Origin: Bacteriovorax sp. UBA1852
Lineage (GTDB): Bacteria; Bdellovibrionota; Bacteriovoracia; Bacteriovoracales; Bacteriovoracaceae
Assembly (NCBI GenBank): GCA_002338505.1
Contig: DDIK01000029.1
Span: 1 to 8,463 of the forward strand
Direction of reading: 5' to 3'
Length of the DNA stretch: 8,463 bases
Made by a program: the position numbers and the translations under genes. The notes beneath the pieces are model-generated. The model did not search any database and was not told where the DNA came from. It worked only from the letters and a program-made list of their open reading frames with translations. Shown in pieces: positions 1 to 6,012 of this stretch; position 1 is the first letter of the stretch, and the number at the start of each line of letters is the position of its first letter.

Positions 1-60
1 AAGTTTCAGCGCTCCATTCAACTATTAATTAGGATTTTTCAAATAAGAAAAAATAGCCAG

Positions 61-90
61 TTGGCAATGGCTTTTCTCTAGACGTAAAAT
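61..90 (+). promoter_or_regulatory. candidate sigma-70-type promoter of the glutamate dehydrogenase gene
   Basis: A -35-like TTGGCA (61-66) and a -10-like TAAAAT (85-90) are separated by 18 bases, and each matches the consensus hexamer at five of six positions. Transcription would start near 97 and leave a leader of about 24 bases that contains the ribosome binding site AGGAG (110-114), six bases before the GTG start. The region is AT-rich, so chance matches are common and the call is tentative. Bases 1-60 show no gene or clear signal. Confidence 0.4.
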
Positions 91-120
91 AGAAAAATAT
101 TTTGCTACTAGGAGAAAACA

Positions 121-1380
121 GTGAGTTTAATGGATAGTCCACTATACAGAGATGCCGTCGCGCAACTCGAAAAATCAGCCTCAATCATGGGCCTCGACCC
201 AAATATTATGGAAAGATTAAAATACCCTAAGAGAGCACTTCAAGTTGCTGTGCCAATTAGACTTGATGATGGAACTGTTAAGACGTTTCAAGGATATAGA
301 GTTCAACATAATATGACTCTTGGGCCAGGTAAGGGTGGTATTCGTTTTCATCCAAAAGTAGATCTTTCTGAAACAGCTGGTCTTGCGATGCTTATGACTT
401 TTAAGTGTGCGCTCGTTGGTCTACCACTTGGTGGGGCAAAGGGTGGTATTTCTGTTGATCCAACGACCCTTTCAAGACAAGAGCTTCAAGGCCTTACAAG
501 AAGATATACAACAGAAATTAATATGATGGTTGGTCCAACTATTGATGTTCCGGCACCCGATATTGGAACTGATGGCCAGACAATGGCATGGTTCATGGAT
601 ACTTATTCTCAACTAAAAGGTTACACAGTTCCAGGTGTTGTAACAGGGAAGCCAATCACTGTTGGGGGCTCTTTAGGGCGTGCAGAGGCTACAGGTAAAG
701 GTGTTGCATTTTGTGTGAACTTTGCTGCTAAGAAAATGGGAATGAAGATAGGAAAGAGCACTACTGTTGCTATTCATGGTTTTGGTAAGGTTGCAATTCC
801 AGCAGCTCAAGACTTAAGAGATCAGGGCGCAAAGATTGTAGCTATCTCTGATGTTTCAGGTGCAGTTTATAATAAAGACGGTATTGATGTCGCAAAGGCC
901 ATTGAGTGGACGCGCTCAGGAAAGCATCTTAAAGATATGGATGGAATTGAGAAAATTACAAATGATCAACTCCTGACACTTGATGTGGACATCCTAATTC
1001 CAGCTGCAATTGATGGAGTTATCACAAAAGATAATGCTCCAAATGTAAAAGCAAAGATGATTGCAGAAGGAGCAAATGGTCCTTTAACTAAAGAAGCGAT
1101 TGAAATTCTTTCTGAAAAGGGAGCATTTATTATTCCAGATATTCTTTGTAATGCTGGTGGTGTTATCGTTTCATACTTTGAGTGGGTTCAAGGGCTTCAA
1201 AACTTCTTTTGGGACCTAGGACAAATCAATAGTAAGCTTCATGATATTTTAAGAGATGCTTTTGATAATGTTTATGAAGCATCACAAGAATACAAAGTTG
1301 ATATGAAGAAAGCCGCTTTTATCGCAGCATTTAGAAGACTTGAAAGAGCGATGAGATACAGAGGACTATTCCCAGGATAA
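121..1380 (+). CDS. gdhA: Glu/Leu/Phe/Val dehydrogenase family, glutamate dehydrogenase
   Basis: Interconverts glutamate and 2-oxoglutarate plus ammonia with NAD(P), in the cytoplasm, linking nitrogen assimilation or amino-acid breakdown to the TCA cycle. The 419 residues match the short hexameric family. Substrate-domain signatures are GPGKGGIRFHP (68-78, Lys71), TFKCALVGLPLGGAKGG (93-109, Lys95 and catalytic-type Lys107) and PAPDIGTD (144-151, Asp147 in the catalytic Asp position). A Rossmann dinucleotide fold follows, with IHGFGKVA (218-225) and an acidic Asp244 after the second strand. The C-terminal return of the substrate domain has GGVIVSYFEWVQ (346-357), including the conserved Ser351. 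The PAPD, TGKP and GGSLGR segments look closer to the RocG/GudB and archaeal enzymes than to the E. coli NADP type, but cofactor choice cannot be settled here. The GTG start is supported by AGGAG six bases upstream. An ATG lies at codon 4, but its spacing to the AGGAG is worse. Confidence 0.96.
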   Translation: MSLMDSPLYRDAVAQLEKSASIMGLDPNIMERLKYPKRALQVAVPIRLDDGTVKTFQGYRVQHNMTLGPGKGGIRFHPKVDLSETAGLAMLMTFKCALVGLPLGGAKGGISVDPTTLSRQELQGLTRRYTTEINMMVGPTIDVPAPDIGTDGQTMAWFMDTYSQLKGYTVPGVVTGKPITVGGSLGRAEATGKGVAFCVNFAAKKMGMKIGKSTTVAIHGFGKVAIPAAQDLRDQGAKIVAISDVSGAVYNKDGIDVAKAIEWTRSGKHLKDMDGIEKITNDQLLTLDVDILIPAAIDGVITKDNAPNVKAKMIAEGANGPLTKEAIEILSEKGAFIIPDILCNAGGVIVSYFEWVQGLQNFFWDLGQINSKLHDILRDAFDNVYEASQEYKVDMKKAAFIAAFRRLERAMRYRGLFPG

Positions 1381-1388
1381 TCTTTAAA

Positions 1389-1928
1389 GTGTTGATAACA
1401 ACAAGAAATATATTTTTAAAAATCATCTTAGGCGTACTTATTGTACGCCTTTGTGTTTATGCTGACATTGATACTTTTAAAACAACTGGAATTTCAAAAG
1501 AGAGCTTTAGTTTTTCAAAGGTTTGTGACTCTTTTGGTGTGAAAGACGCTATTCTCATAACTAAAGAATCATCGAGAAAAATTGATTGTATGGGGAAGAG
1601 CTTCTTCATTTCAGATTTTTGTTATAATAAGTTTAAGTCTTCTAAAGATTATGCTTATCCTGAGTTTGATCCTGTCAGCAAGAAAGTGAATTGCTATTTT
1701 GCCAGTACAGTTCATTTGGGATTAAGATGCACGAAGAAGTTTAAGAAATTATGTTCTGATTCAAAAGTCGGTTGTCTAGGTCTACAAAAGCTCTATGCAA
1801 GAAATTTAGAACTCATCAATACTTCTTTACTTGAAAGTTATCCTCCAATTTTAAAGTGTTATTTTTCTAAGAAGAATAATTCAGATCTTCCATCTTCACT
1901 TTTTGAAACCCCAAAGCCATTACTCTAA
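1389..1928 (+). CDS. small predicted secreted cysteine-rich protein, function unknown
   Basis: I do not recognise this 179-residue protein. Residues 1-25 form a plausible Sec signal peptide: a short basic start (Arg6, Lys11), a hydrophobic core (IILGVLIV, 12-19) and a VYA/D cleavage site after Ala25. The predicted mature part has eight cysteines (46, 67, 78, 102, 114, 122, 129, 157), an even number that fits up to four disulphides in the periplasm or outside the cell. NCYFAS (101-106) and KCYFSK (156-161) look like a weak internal repeat. The product is basic and Lys/Ser/Phe-rich. The gene begins eight bases after the dehydrogenase stop. The start is uncertain between GTG 1389 and TTG 1392; the only SD-like sequence, AGGA (1374-1377), lies inside the upstream gene with rather long spacing. 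A terminator-like hairpin lies within the signal-peptide codons. Codons and composition look like real coding sequence, and no internal start would keep the signal peptide. Confidence 0.7.
   Translation: MLITTRNIFLKIILGVLIVRLCVYADIDTFKTTGISKESFSFSKVCDSFGVKDAILITKESSRKIDCMGKSFFISDFCYNKFKSSKDYAYPEFDPVSKKVNCYFASTVHLGLRCTKKFKKLCSDSKVGCLGLQKLYARNLELINTSLLESYPPILKCYFSKKNNSDLPSSLFETPKPLL
1430..1460 (+). terminator. Rho-independent terminator-like hairpin inside the start of the next gene
   Basis: A perfect eight-base stem, AGGCGTAC (1430-1437) with GTACGCCT (1443-1450), closes a five-base TTATT loop. TTTGTGTTTAT (1450-1460) follows directly and is T-rich though interrupted by G. It lies 50 bases after the glutamate dehydrogenase stop, where that gene's terminator would be expected, and is unusually GC-rich for its surroundings. 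It is also in frame within the signal-peptide codons of the 1389-1928 gene. It may therefore terminate or attenuate transcription into that gene, or be a coding coincidence. The imperfect T tract lowers confidence. Confidence 0.5.
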
Positions 1929-1988
1929 TAAATCTAATCAGATTGAGTCTTAGTACGCCTCTTAACTTTTGCAATTTGTGAACTATAG

Positions 1989-1993
1989 AGGAG
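1989..1993 (+). promoter_or_regulatory. ribosome binding site that fixes the start of the ChlI-like gene
   Basis: AGGAG, within AGAGGAGAG, lies five bases before ATG 1999. It is the only convincing Shine-Dalgarno sequence near this reading frame. It argues for ATG 1999 over the in-frame TTG at 1969, which has none. Confidence 0.75.
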
Positions 1994-1998
1994 AGTAT

Positions 1999-2475
1999 AT
2001 GCAGAATCAAATTAAGACACTAATACCAGATGGGGAGAAATTTATTATCTCTGAAGCTTTTGGTTATTCAAGTCGAGGAATCCCAGGCCTTGAAATTGTA
2101 GGACTAGGAAAAAGGTCTAGACTTTTTAAGGAGAAAGTAAACTTTATTACCAGGAAGTTTGGTTTAAAGGTTGAGGCCAGAAGATTTGTCATTTGTATCG
2201 ATGATGAATGTATAGACCAGTATAAACCTTCTTCTATTCAATACTTAGAATTACCATTAATGCTACTTTACTGGTCTCTTGGCGGAGTCATTAATATTCA
2301 CAATCTAGAAGATTGCTTATGTGGAGGAAGAGTTACAGCTGATGGTACTTTCAAGACATTGAGTGGAAATCTCTTAAATAGTAATTACACAATGATAACA
2401 AGTGACGACTCTTATGCTTTTTATCAAGGCAGAAGTATTTCTTTGTCTCAGATACTGTCAAATAGTTTTAAGTAG
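1999..2475 (+). CDS. stand-alone ChlI/ComM N-terminal-domain-like protein (no AAA+ domain)
   Basis: The 158 residues resemble the N-terminal ChlI domain of ComM/YifB Mg-chelatase-like proteins, which has a Lon-protease-like fold. Matching landmarks in order are GIPGLEIVGL (27-36; family form GLPGLxxVGLP), a helix with FKEKV (43-47) in place of VKEARERV, GLKVEARRFVICI (55-67; family GYxxPAxxITVNL), LELPLMLL (83-90; family FDLPIAI) and GGRVTADGTFKTLSG (109-123; family GELxLDGxLRxVxG). Full ComM is about 500 residues and continues into a Walker-type ATPase domain. Here the protein stops after the ChlI part plus about 35 residues, and no ATPase remnant follows. ComM is known as a branch-migration helicase in natural transformation; what the isolated domain does is unknown. 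Cys71, Cys106 and Cys108 have no obvious metal-site pattern. The protein is probably cytoplasmic, with no signal peptide. The gap to the preceding gene is 70 bases. Fold assignment is moderately sure; function is not assigned. Confidence 0.75.
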   Translation: MQNQIKTLIPDGEKFIISEAFGYSSRGIPGLEIVGLGKRSRLFKEKVNFITRKFGLKVEARRFVICIDDECIDQYKPSSIQYLELPLMLLYWSLGGVINIHNLEDCLCGGRVTADGTFKTLSGNLLNSNYTMITSDDSYAFYQGRSISLSQILSNSFK

Positions 2476-2715
2476 GAAAAAAATTCGCTATCTTATGAAG
2501 GCTAACAATTTTATTTATTTGTCATAAAATAATAATAAAAACATAGATGACTTGAAATTTGGGCATATGTAACTCATGAGCATTCAGGTGTTTATAGCTA
2601 TATGCTTCATGATTACAGAGGCTTAACATTTACCCTATGTTTTAGATTTTGAATTAGTGTTAACATTTACAATGTTTAAGCTTTTTTAACGTTTATTAAG
2701 ATAACCGGTATTTAT
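2476..2715. other. intergenic region, AT-rich, no gene seen
   Basis: No ORF with a credible start and SD fits in this gap. The first part contains only an all-A/T hairpin (ATTTTAT 2508-2514 with ATAAAAT 2524-2530), which is a poor terminator. Two short palindromes follow, CTCATGAG (2573-2580) and TATAGCTATA (2593-2602). The last 95 bases hold three related TTAAC(A/G)TTTA elements, listed separately. It is most likely the promoter and control region of the large pilin-like genes downstream. Confidence 0.6.
2623..2695 (+). promoter_or_regulatory. cluster of three TTAAC(A/G)TTTA elements, candidate operator region
   Basis: TTAACATTTAC occurs at 2623-2633 and again at 2660-2670, and TTAACGTTTA occurs at 2686-2695. 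The first two sit in dyads: AACAT (2625-2629) with ATGTT (2637-2641), and AACATT (2662-2667) with AATGTT (2671-2676). A -10-like TACAAT (2668-2673) overlaps the second dyad, but no convincing -35 lies at the right distance. The cluster ends 21 bases before the start of the 1081-residue gene. Repeated dyads near a start suggest a transcription factor binding region. The regulator is unknown, and the AT-rich context weakens the case. Confidence 0.4.
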
Positions 2716-5700
2716 ATGACTAAATTATTAGCTTTTATTAAACACATCAATCGCTCTTTTTGCGACACAAAAGGTGGTGCCTTAGCAATGACTATGTTCG
2801 TTGCAGCACTTGTCGCATCTGGAGGCTTGTTACTTACTCAATCTGGTAAGATAATTTCATTATCTGGAAAATCTGCAAATGAAAGAACGATGATGAATGC
2901 TGTTATTCAAGACTTTAATACAGCTCTTGCAAGTCGAGATGCTTGTAGTGCTGCTAGAGCAAATAATTATGATGAAATAGGTGGATATGAAAGAGGTGAT
3001 CGAATTGATGAAGTTGGATTACTTGGTGGCGGCGCGATGATCACGGTTTCGTGGCCGGGACCACCTGATCTTCCTTTACCTCTCGCTGGGCCAATTCCTG
3101 GAGGGGTACCGCTAACTGATGTTCGAGTACTGAGATTAAATTTTACGATTGATAACAGAGATCGTGGAGTGAGGCAGGTTCCTCACGATATATATATTCA
3201 GGACTTTGTAACTAATGTAGATGAAGGCGCCGCAGTTGAAAGCTTTTGTATGGCCTTTCAGTTGACTGGAGCAGAGTCTGCTATTGATAGATTTTGTGAT
3301 GAAACAATTGCTGGTGCATTAAATCCAGATGGAACATGTAATCTTGAAAACCCTTTTGAACCAAGTGTTTTTAAATCAGAGTTGAAGGAGTTAGCTTGTG
3401 CTGTTCTTGGTGGTCAAGATTTAGATAATGATGGACGTTGTGACCTTGTCGATGTGGATGGTCCAATTCATTCGGCTAACTTTTTTAATGCAAATCCAGG
3501 AGATCAAATAGTTCTTGATGACACCGCAACATTAAGAACAGACATTTCTGACTTTAGTTGTGGAGCTCTTGAAGTAGCGACTGGGTTTAATGATGATGGA
3601 ACACTTTCATGTAATCCAGTAGACTGTAATGCTACTTTTACTAATTCAAATCTTCCTGTTTTTTCAACTTACAATATTGTCGACACGGGCTCGGGTTTAC
3701 AGTGTCAGTGTCAAAAAGATTTCAAATTTGGAACAAACGTACATAATGTCACCCTAGACGATCCTGTTGATTCTAACCGTTATAATACTGGTAGTGAAGC
3801 AGGTGCAGATATGCATTCGATGATTAGTCCGTGGAAGCGTCCAGGAGATTATAACGGAACATATGCTACTAATAATAATGGAGCCGTTGGCTGTAATGAT
3901 AATGATCCCTATGCTTGTCGAGATTATGATTGGAATGATGGCTGTGCAATGGGAACAACCTGTAAGATCTTACGTGGTAGGTATCCTGGATGTGGAGTTA
4001 CAACAACTTCTGATGAAAAAATTATTATAAATAGTTGTAACGATATATGTGCCGTAGGTCCTAATTGTGATGGTACTGATACAGACTTTACAGGTACTCG
4101 AGCAGATGGTTGTACTGTTGAAAATGATCCAAGTCCTCCAGATATATCTTGTACTGGGCAGACGTTGCCTGGATCTTGTACCGTTAGTGATGCTGGTGCG
4201 GGGTCATTAGGCGTTTCAGGAACATGTGGAGGCGGTACGACAGGTAATTGTTCTGCAGACTGTTCTGCAACAGGAAGTTGGGAAAATATAGATGTGACAA
4301 CATGTGCTGCAGCGGTGTCTGCTTGTAGTGGACTGCCAAATTCTACAGAATATAATAATAGTAATACATGTGAAACGAATGGGGGCAATCCTAATTATTA
4401 TACTTGTGAAGTAAGATCAGGGAAGTTTTGTCGCCTAGGTAGAAGCTGTGATCGCTCTACTTTATCAGTCCCAAATGCGACAGTGACAAGTTCTTTTGGT
4501 TGGGATGATGCCAATCAACCTTATGGTGGAACTGTTGCTTGTGACGACTCTAGTGCCCCACCATCTGTTACATGTAATGGCTCGTCTGGTAATTATGATA
4601 TTGCTGGTACTTGTGGTTCTGGCGTTACTTGTGCCTCTGGAAATGTTTCTTGGAATAGCGGAAACTGCCAAGGAAATATCCCTGCTATTTACTCTCAAGG
4701 ATCTATTGTAAATGTTGTTGATAGTGCCTCAAGCATGCAGGGTGATGCGGATTTTGAATGTCTTAATACTGGTGCTTGGGAAGTATTATCTGGTGATCCC
4801 GAAACATGTTCAACGACTACAATTACTGGTGAGTATTGTAGTAGAAGTGATCTCAGCTTCACTGGATCTGGAGCTGCTCCTGGACGAGGAGTAACTTGGA
4901 TTCCTGCGAGTGTTTCTTCACCTAAGGCCGATGAGCCTAGCTCATATAGTGTTAACTTGGCTCCATTACCTTATTCTGGTCAATCTTGTAATGTTGAAAA
5001 TCAATTTCTTAGATCGTCAGAAACCTCGGCAACTCCAGGTGATGATAAGTATTTTCAGTGTATTACTGCGGGGACATGTTCGACAAAAGACTGTGATAAT
5101 AGTGACCCATCAATAAGTTTTTCAAATGCTAGTTGGAGCAACACTGGATGGACAGAGCATGGAGAAAGTCTTGGGATAACTTGTAACTCAGGTTACTCAG
5201 GTTCACCAACGGCATCATGTTCTAATAGTTCTTGGGCAACATCTGGCTCATGTGTCGCCAGCAATACGGCCTGTCAGGATGTATCGTCTTATAATAGTAA
5301 TATTCGTATTGAAACGGCGAACGCTTTAGCTACTAATAACAGACCTAATTTAAATAGCTGTAAAGCCTACTGTGACAGTGTTAATGCTTGGACTTGTAAT
5401 TATGGGCCAGGAACAACATGTCGTCCTTATGGCCCAGGCTCGCCACTTACGGTTCCGTCTTCAGGAAGCGTTGGAACAGTATGTGGACCTGCTCCTACCT
5501 CGAGATTATGTGAAGTTGACTCCTTTACTGAAGGAAACAAAGTTATAAGTAGCGTTACTGCAAAGCTTGCTGTTGGAGAGACTACTTCACACAGCAAGGC
5601 GGATGACACCACTTATTCGGTTGTATGCTCAGTGAGCGGAACGCCTACACCTTACTGTGATAGAACAGATGATGGAGTAACTGTTACGTATAGTTGCCAA

Positions 5701-5961
5701 GATGTTGCAACTCCAGTCCCTGCATGGCAAGTTATGTCACTTTGTGGATCAGCGTGCCCTGGGCCGATGGTTTTTTCAAGCGGTGAAGCGTGGGATTGTA
5801 CTACAGGAGCATTACCAAATGTTCCTGAAATAACTTCAGGTACCGTTGGCCATAGAGCAACAGCAACGTCTTGTGGCTACTCAACTATTGGTGATGAGGG
5901 CTATGCTAGTGGTACTTGTTGGACTGCCAAGGTGAGGTGTCGAATGGGGGCAGCTCCTTAA
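2716..5961 (+). CDS. giant cysteine-rich protein with GspK/PilX-like pilin N-terminus
   Basis: Complete 1081-residue protein, not recognised as a named family. A basic leader (Lys3, Lys9, Arg13, Lys19) ends in Gly20-Gly21, followed by a hydrophobic helix at 22-40. This fits a class III signal cut by a prepilin peptidase, but position +5 is Thr26 instead of Glu, as in tip subunits of the GspK/PilX type. A predicted globular part carries Cys77, 178, 194, 208, 228 and 242, matching the next gene in order and mostly in spacing. DLDNDGRCD (235-243) is a Ca-binding-loop-like motif. The rest is a Ser/Asn/Gly/Thr/Cys-rich tail; I count about 63 Cys overall. Residues 793-846 form a sushi/CCP-like domain, and related Cys motifs recur near 406-426, 561-578 and 892-908. 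Residues 104-135 are Gly/Pro-rich. ATG 2716 has no clear SD. The protein is probably carried at a filament tip or on the surface as an adhesin; that role is inferred. A non-pilin anchored surface protein remains possible. Confidence 0.85.
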   Translation: MTKLLAFIKHINRSFCDTKGGALAMTMFVAALVASGGLLLTQSGKIISLSGKSANERTMMNAVIQDFNTALASRDACSAARANNYDEIGGYERGDRIDEVGLLGGGAMITVSWPGPPDLPLPLAGPIPGGVPLTDVRVLRLNFTIDNRDRGVRQVPHDIYIQDFVTNVDEGAAVESFCMAFQLTGAESAIDRFCDETIAGALNPDGTCNLENPFEPSVFKSELKELACAVLGGQDLDNDGRCDLVDVDGPIHSANFFNANPGDQIVLDDTATLRTDISDFSCGALEVATGFNDDGTLSCNPVDCNATFTNSNLPVFSTYNIVDTGSGLQCQCQKDFKFGTNVHNVTLDDPVDSNRYNTGSEAGADMHSMISPWKRPGDYNGTYATNNNGAVGCNDNDPYACRDYDWNDGCAMGTTCKILRGRYPGCGVTTTSDEKIIINSCNDICAVGPNCDGTDTDFTGTRADGCTVENDPSPPDISCTGQTLPGSCTVSDAGAGSLGVSGTCGGGTTGNCSADCSATGSWENIDVTTCAAAVSACSGLPNSTEYNNSNTCETNGGNPNYYTCEVRSGKFCRLGRSCDRSTLSVPNATVTSSFGWDDANQPYGGTVACDDSSAPPSVTCNGSSGNYDIAGTCGSGVTCASGNVSWNSGNCQGNIPAIYSQGSIVNVVDSASSMQGDADFECLNTGAWEVLSGDPETCSTTTITGEYCSRSDLSFTGSGAAPGRGVTWIPASVSSPKADEPSSYSVNLAPLPYSGQSCNVENQFLRSSETSATPGDDKYFQCITAGTCSTKDCDNSDPSISFSNASWSNTGWTEHGESLGITCNSGYSGSPTASCSNSSWATSGSCVASNTACQDVSSYNSNIRIETANALATNNRPNLNSCKAYCDSVNAWTCNYGPGTTCRPYGPGSPLTVPSSGSVGTVCGPAPTSRLCEVDSFTEGNKVISSVTAKLAVGETTSHSKADDTTYSVVCSVSGTPTPYCDRTDDGVTVTYSCQDVATPVPAWQVMSLCGSACPGPMVFSSGEAWDCTTGALPNVPEITSGTVGHRATATSCGYSTIGDEGYASGTCWTAKVRCRMGAAP
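5092..5253 (+). other. sushi/CCP-like domain segment of the 1081-residue protein
   Basis: Residues 793-846 show the four-cysteine CCP layout: Cys793, then GESLGITC ending at Cys823, NSGY (824-827) leading to Cys835, then Trp840 and Cys846. In CCP domains the second Cys is typically followed by a GY motif, and a Trp stands between the third and fourth Cys; both are present. The 29-residue gap between the first two cysteines also fits. An upstream stretch (GSIVNV ... FECLNTGAW ... ETC) looks like a degenerate relative lacking one Cys. Structure prediction would be needed to confirm the fold. Confidence 0.55.
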
Positions 5962-6012
5962 ACTCTAACTCAAAAAACTCAAAAAAGATGAACGTATAAG
6001 AGAGAAGATGAG
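5962..6012. other. short spacer between the two pilin-like genes
   Basis: No terminator is visible in these 51 bases, so the two large genes are probably one operon. A nine-base unit ACTCAAAAA is repeated in tandem (5968-5976, 5977-5985). AAGAGAG (5998-6004), eight bases before ATG 6013, is the only SD-like sequence and is weak. Confidence 0.5.

Noticed and set aside
1931..1944. AATCT / AGATT hairpin after the small secreted-protein gene
   Set aside because: Only five A/T-rich pairs and no T tract follow.
1969..1998. Upstream TTG start extending the ChlI-like protein by ten residues
   Set aside because: No Shine-Dalgarno precedes TTG 1969, while AGGAG sits five bases before ATG 1999, and the extra residues match nothing in the domain.
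2508..2530. Hairpin after the ChlI-like gene as a terminator
   Set aside because: The seven-base stem is all A/T with a nine-base loop and is not followed by a T tract, so it would be too weak.
3924..4388. 154-residue antisense reading frame
   Set aside because: It lies wholly inside the 1081-residue gene on the opposite strand. The sense frame has a pilin N-terminus and patterned cysteines; the antisense product has no recognisable features.
4496..5116. Three successive + strand frames (4496-4711, 4712-4894, 4910-5116), all in one alternative frame
   Set aside because: They share one shifted frame of the large gene, are separated by stops and have low-complexity Leu/Val/Ile-rich products, so they are composition shadows, not a frameshifted gene.
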